From Candidatus Gorgonimonas leptogorgiae (lineage in GTDB: Bacteria > Pseudomonadota > Gammaproteobacteria > Pseudomonadales > Endozoicomonadaceae), in the NCBI GenBank assembly GCA_929200515.1, contig CAKNAD010000150.1, positions 1 to 7,250 of the forward strand: 7,250 bases of DNA. Direction: 5' to 3'. The translations under genes and the position numbers were made by a program. Numbering within the stretch: the first letter of the stretch is position 1; each line of letters opens with the position of its first letter. Under the pieces are notes generated by a model, which ran no database searches, had not been told where the DNA came from, and worked only from the letters and a program-made list of their open reading frames with translations. This document shows positions 7,163 to 7,250 of the stretch, in pieces.

Positions 7163-7198
7163 AAATTCTACTATAATTGATTATTTAGTAGTGAATTT
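7163..7198. repeat. AT-rich interrupted palindrome near the right end
   Basis: A nested hairpin can be drawn: AAATT/AATTT outside (7163-7167 with 7194-7198), CTACTA/TAGTAG in the middle (7168-7173 with 7186-7191), and TAAT/ATTA inside (7174-7177 with 7180-7183). Two-base bulges lie on the right side only. It lies 22 bp before the terminal repeat. Possible roles include an origin-type cruciform or a recombination site; nothing in the sequence decides between them. Confidence 0.4.
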
Positions 7199-7220
7199 AT
7201 TTTTCACTTGCAGATAAATA

Positions 7221-7250
7221 AATTCTGTTCATAAAAATGATCATAACTAA
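7221..7250. repeat. Right copy of 30-bp terminal direct repeat
   Basis: Matches positions 1-30 in the same orientation at 29 of 30 bases. Joining the two copies would give a circle of 7220 bp with no gene crossing the join. Confidence 0.85.

Larger units (their letters stand above)
6741..7250. other. Non-coding region downstream of the second gene
   Basis: About 510 bp without a convincing gene. Seen within it: a small stem TTGC/GCAA (6753-6764) followed by a six-T run at 6771-6776, a poor terminator candidate; the inverted copy of the 17-bp repeat; the 10-mer CTATAAGTCT (6831-6840) shared with 4783-4792; the palindrome CAAGCTTG (6841-6848); a separated stem TTTTACCT/AGGTAAAA (6865-6872 and 6898-6905, 25-nt loop); a stem AGCTC/GAGCT (6993-7007) followed by a T-run; and a longer AT-rich hairpin at 7163-7198. 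A 32-codon frame (6925-7023) is discussed among the findings. Confidence 0.6.

Noticed and set aside
1..7250. CRISPR array, tRNA or rRNA genes
   Set aside because: No regularly spaced repeats of 20-40 bp and no cloverleaf with a conserved T-loop sequence were found on either strand.

Overview
The window is strongly AT-rich and holds two long open reading frames on the + strand (393-4646 and 4854-6740). Non-coding DNA lies before, between and after them. Neither protein could be named with certainty. The low GC, the degenerate ankyrin-like repeats, and a C-terminal region that reads like a worn-down SidE-type phosphodiesterase fold together suggest an intracellular bacterium of the Legionella/Coxiella/Rickettsiella kind. 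That placement is inference; the window contains no rRNA, tRNA or housekeeping gene to anchor it.

Layout. Positions 1-392 are non-coding, with several AT-rich hairpins, a possible promoter, a diverged 17-bp motif (261-277) and a good Shine-Dalgarno site before the first gene. Positions 393-4646 encode a 1417-residue multidomain protein with no visible signal peptide, a plausible secreted effector. A hairpin with a T-run overlaps its stop codon and looks like an intrinsic terminator. The 207-bp gap that follows holds a 17-bp repeat (4683-4699), a good sigma70-like promoter (4717-4744) and a strong 12-bp hairpin (4780-4807) in the predicted leader of the second gene. Positions 4854-6740 encode a 628-residue protein: a lysine-rich N-terminus, one early and one central hydrophobic segment, a long charged helical middle, a low-complexity linker, and a C-terminal module resembling the RelE/HigB toxin fold. 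Positions 6741-7250 are non-coding and contain the inverted partner of the 17-bp repeat and more hairpins.

Two structural points stand out. First, the first and last 30 bases are direct repeats with one mismatch. The window is therefore either nearly a closed circle (about 7.22 kb, a plasmid-like molecule) or a segment bounded by direct repeats. Second, a perfect 17-bp inverted repeat with TTAA outer ends brackets the second gene together with its promoter, like a cargo cassette without a transposase, and a related copy lies upstream of the first gene.

How the genes work together is not shown by the sequence. The apparent terminator plus a separate promoter suggests independent transcription rather than an operon. 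The shared motif upstream of both could mean common control or common mobile origin. No replication, mobilisation, transposase or antitoxin gene was recognised.
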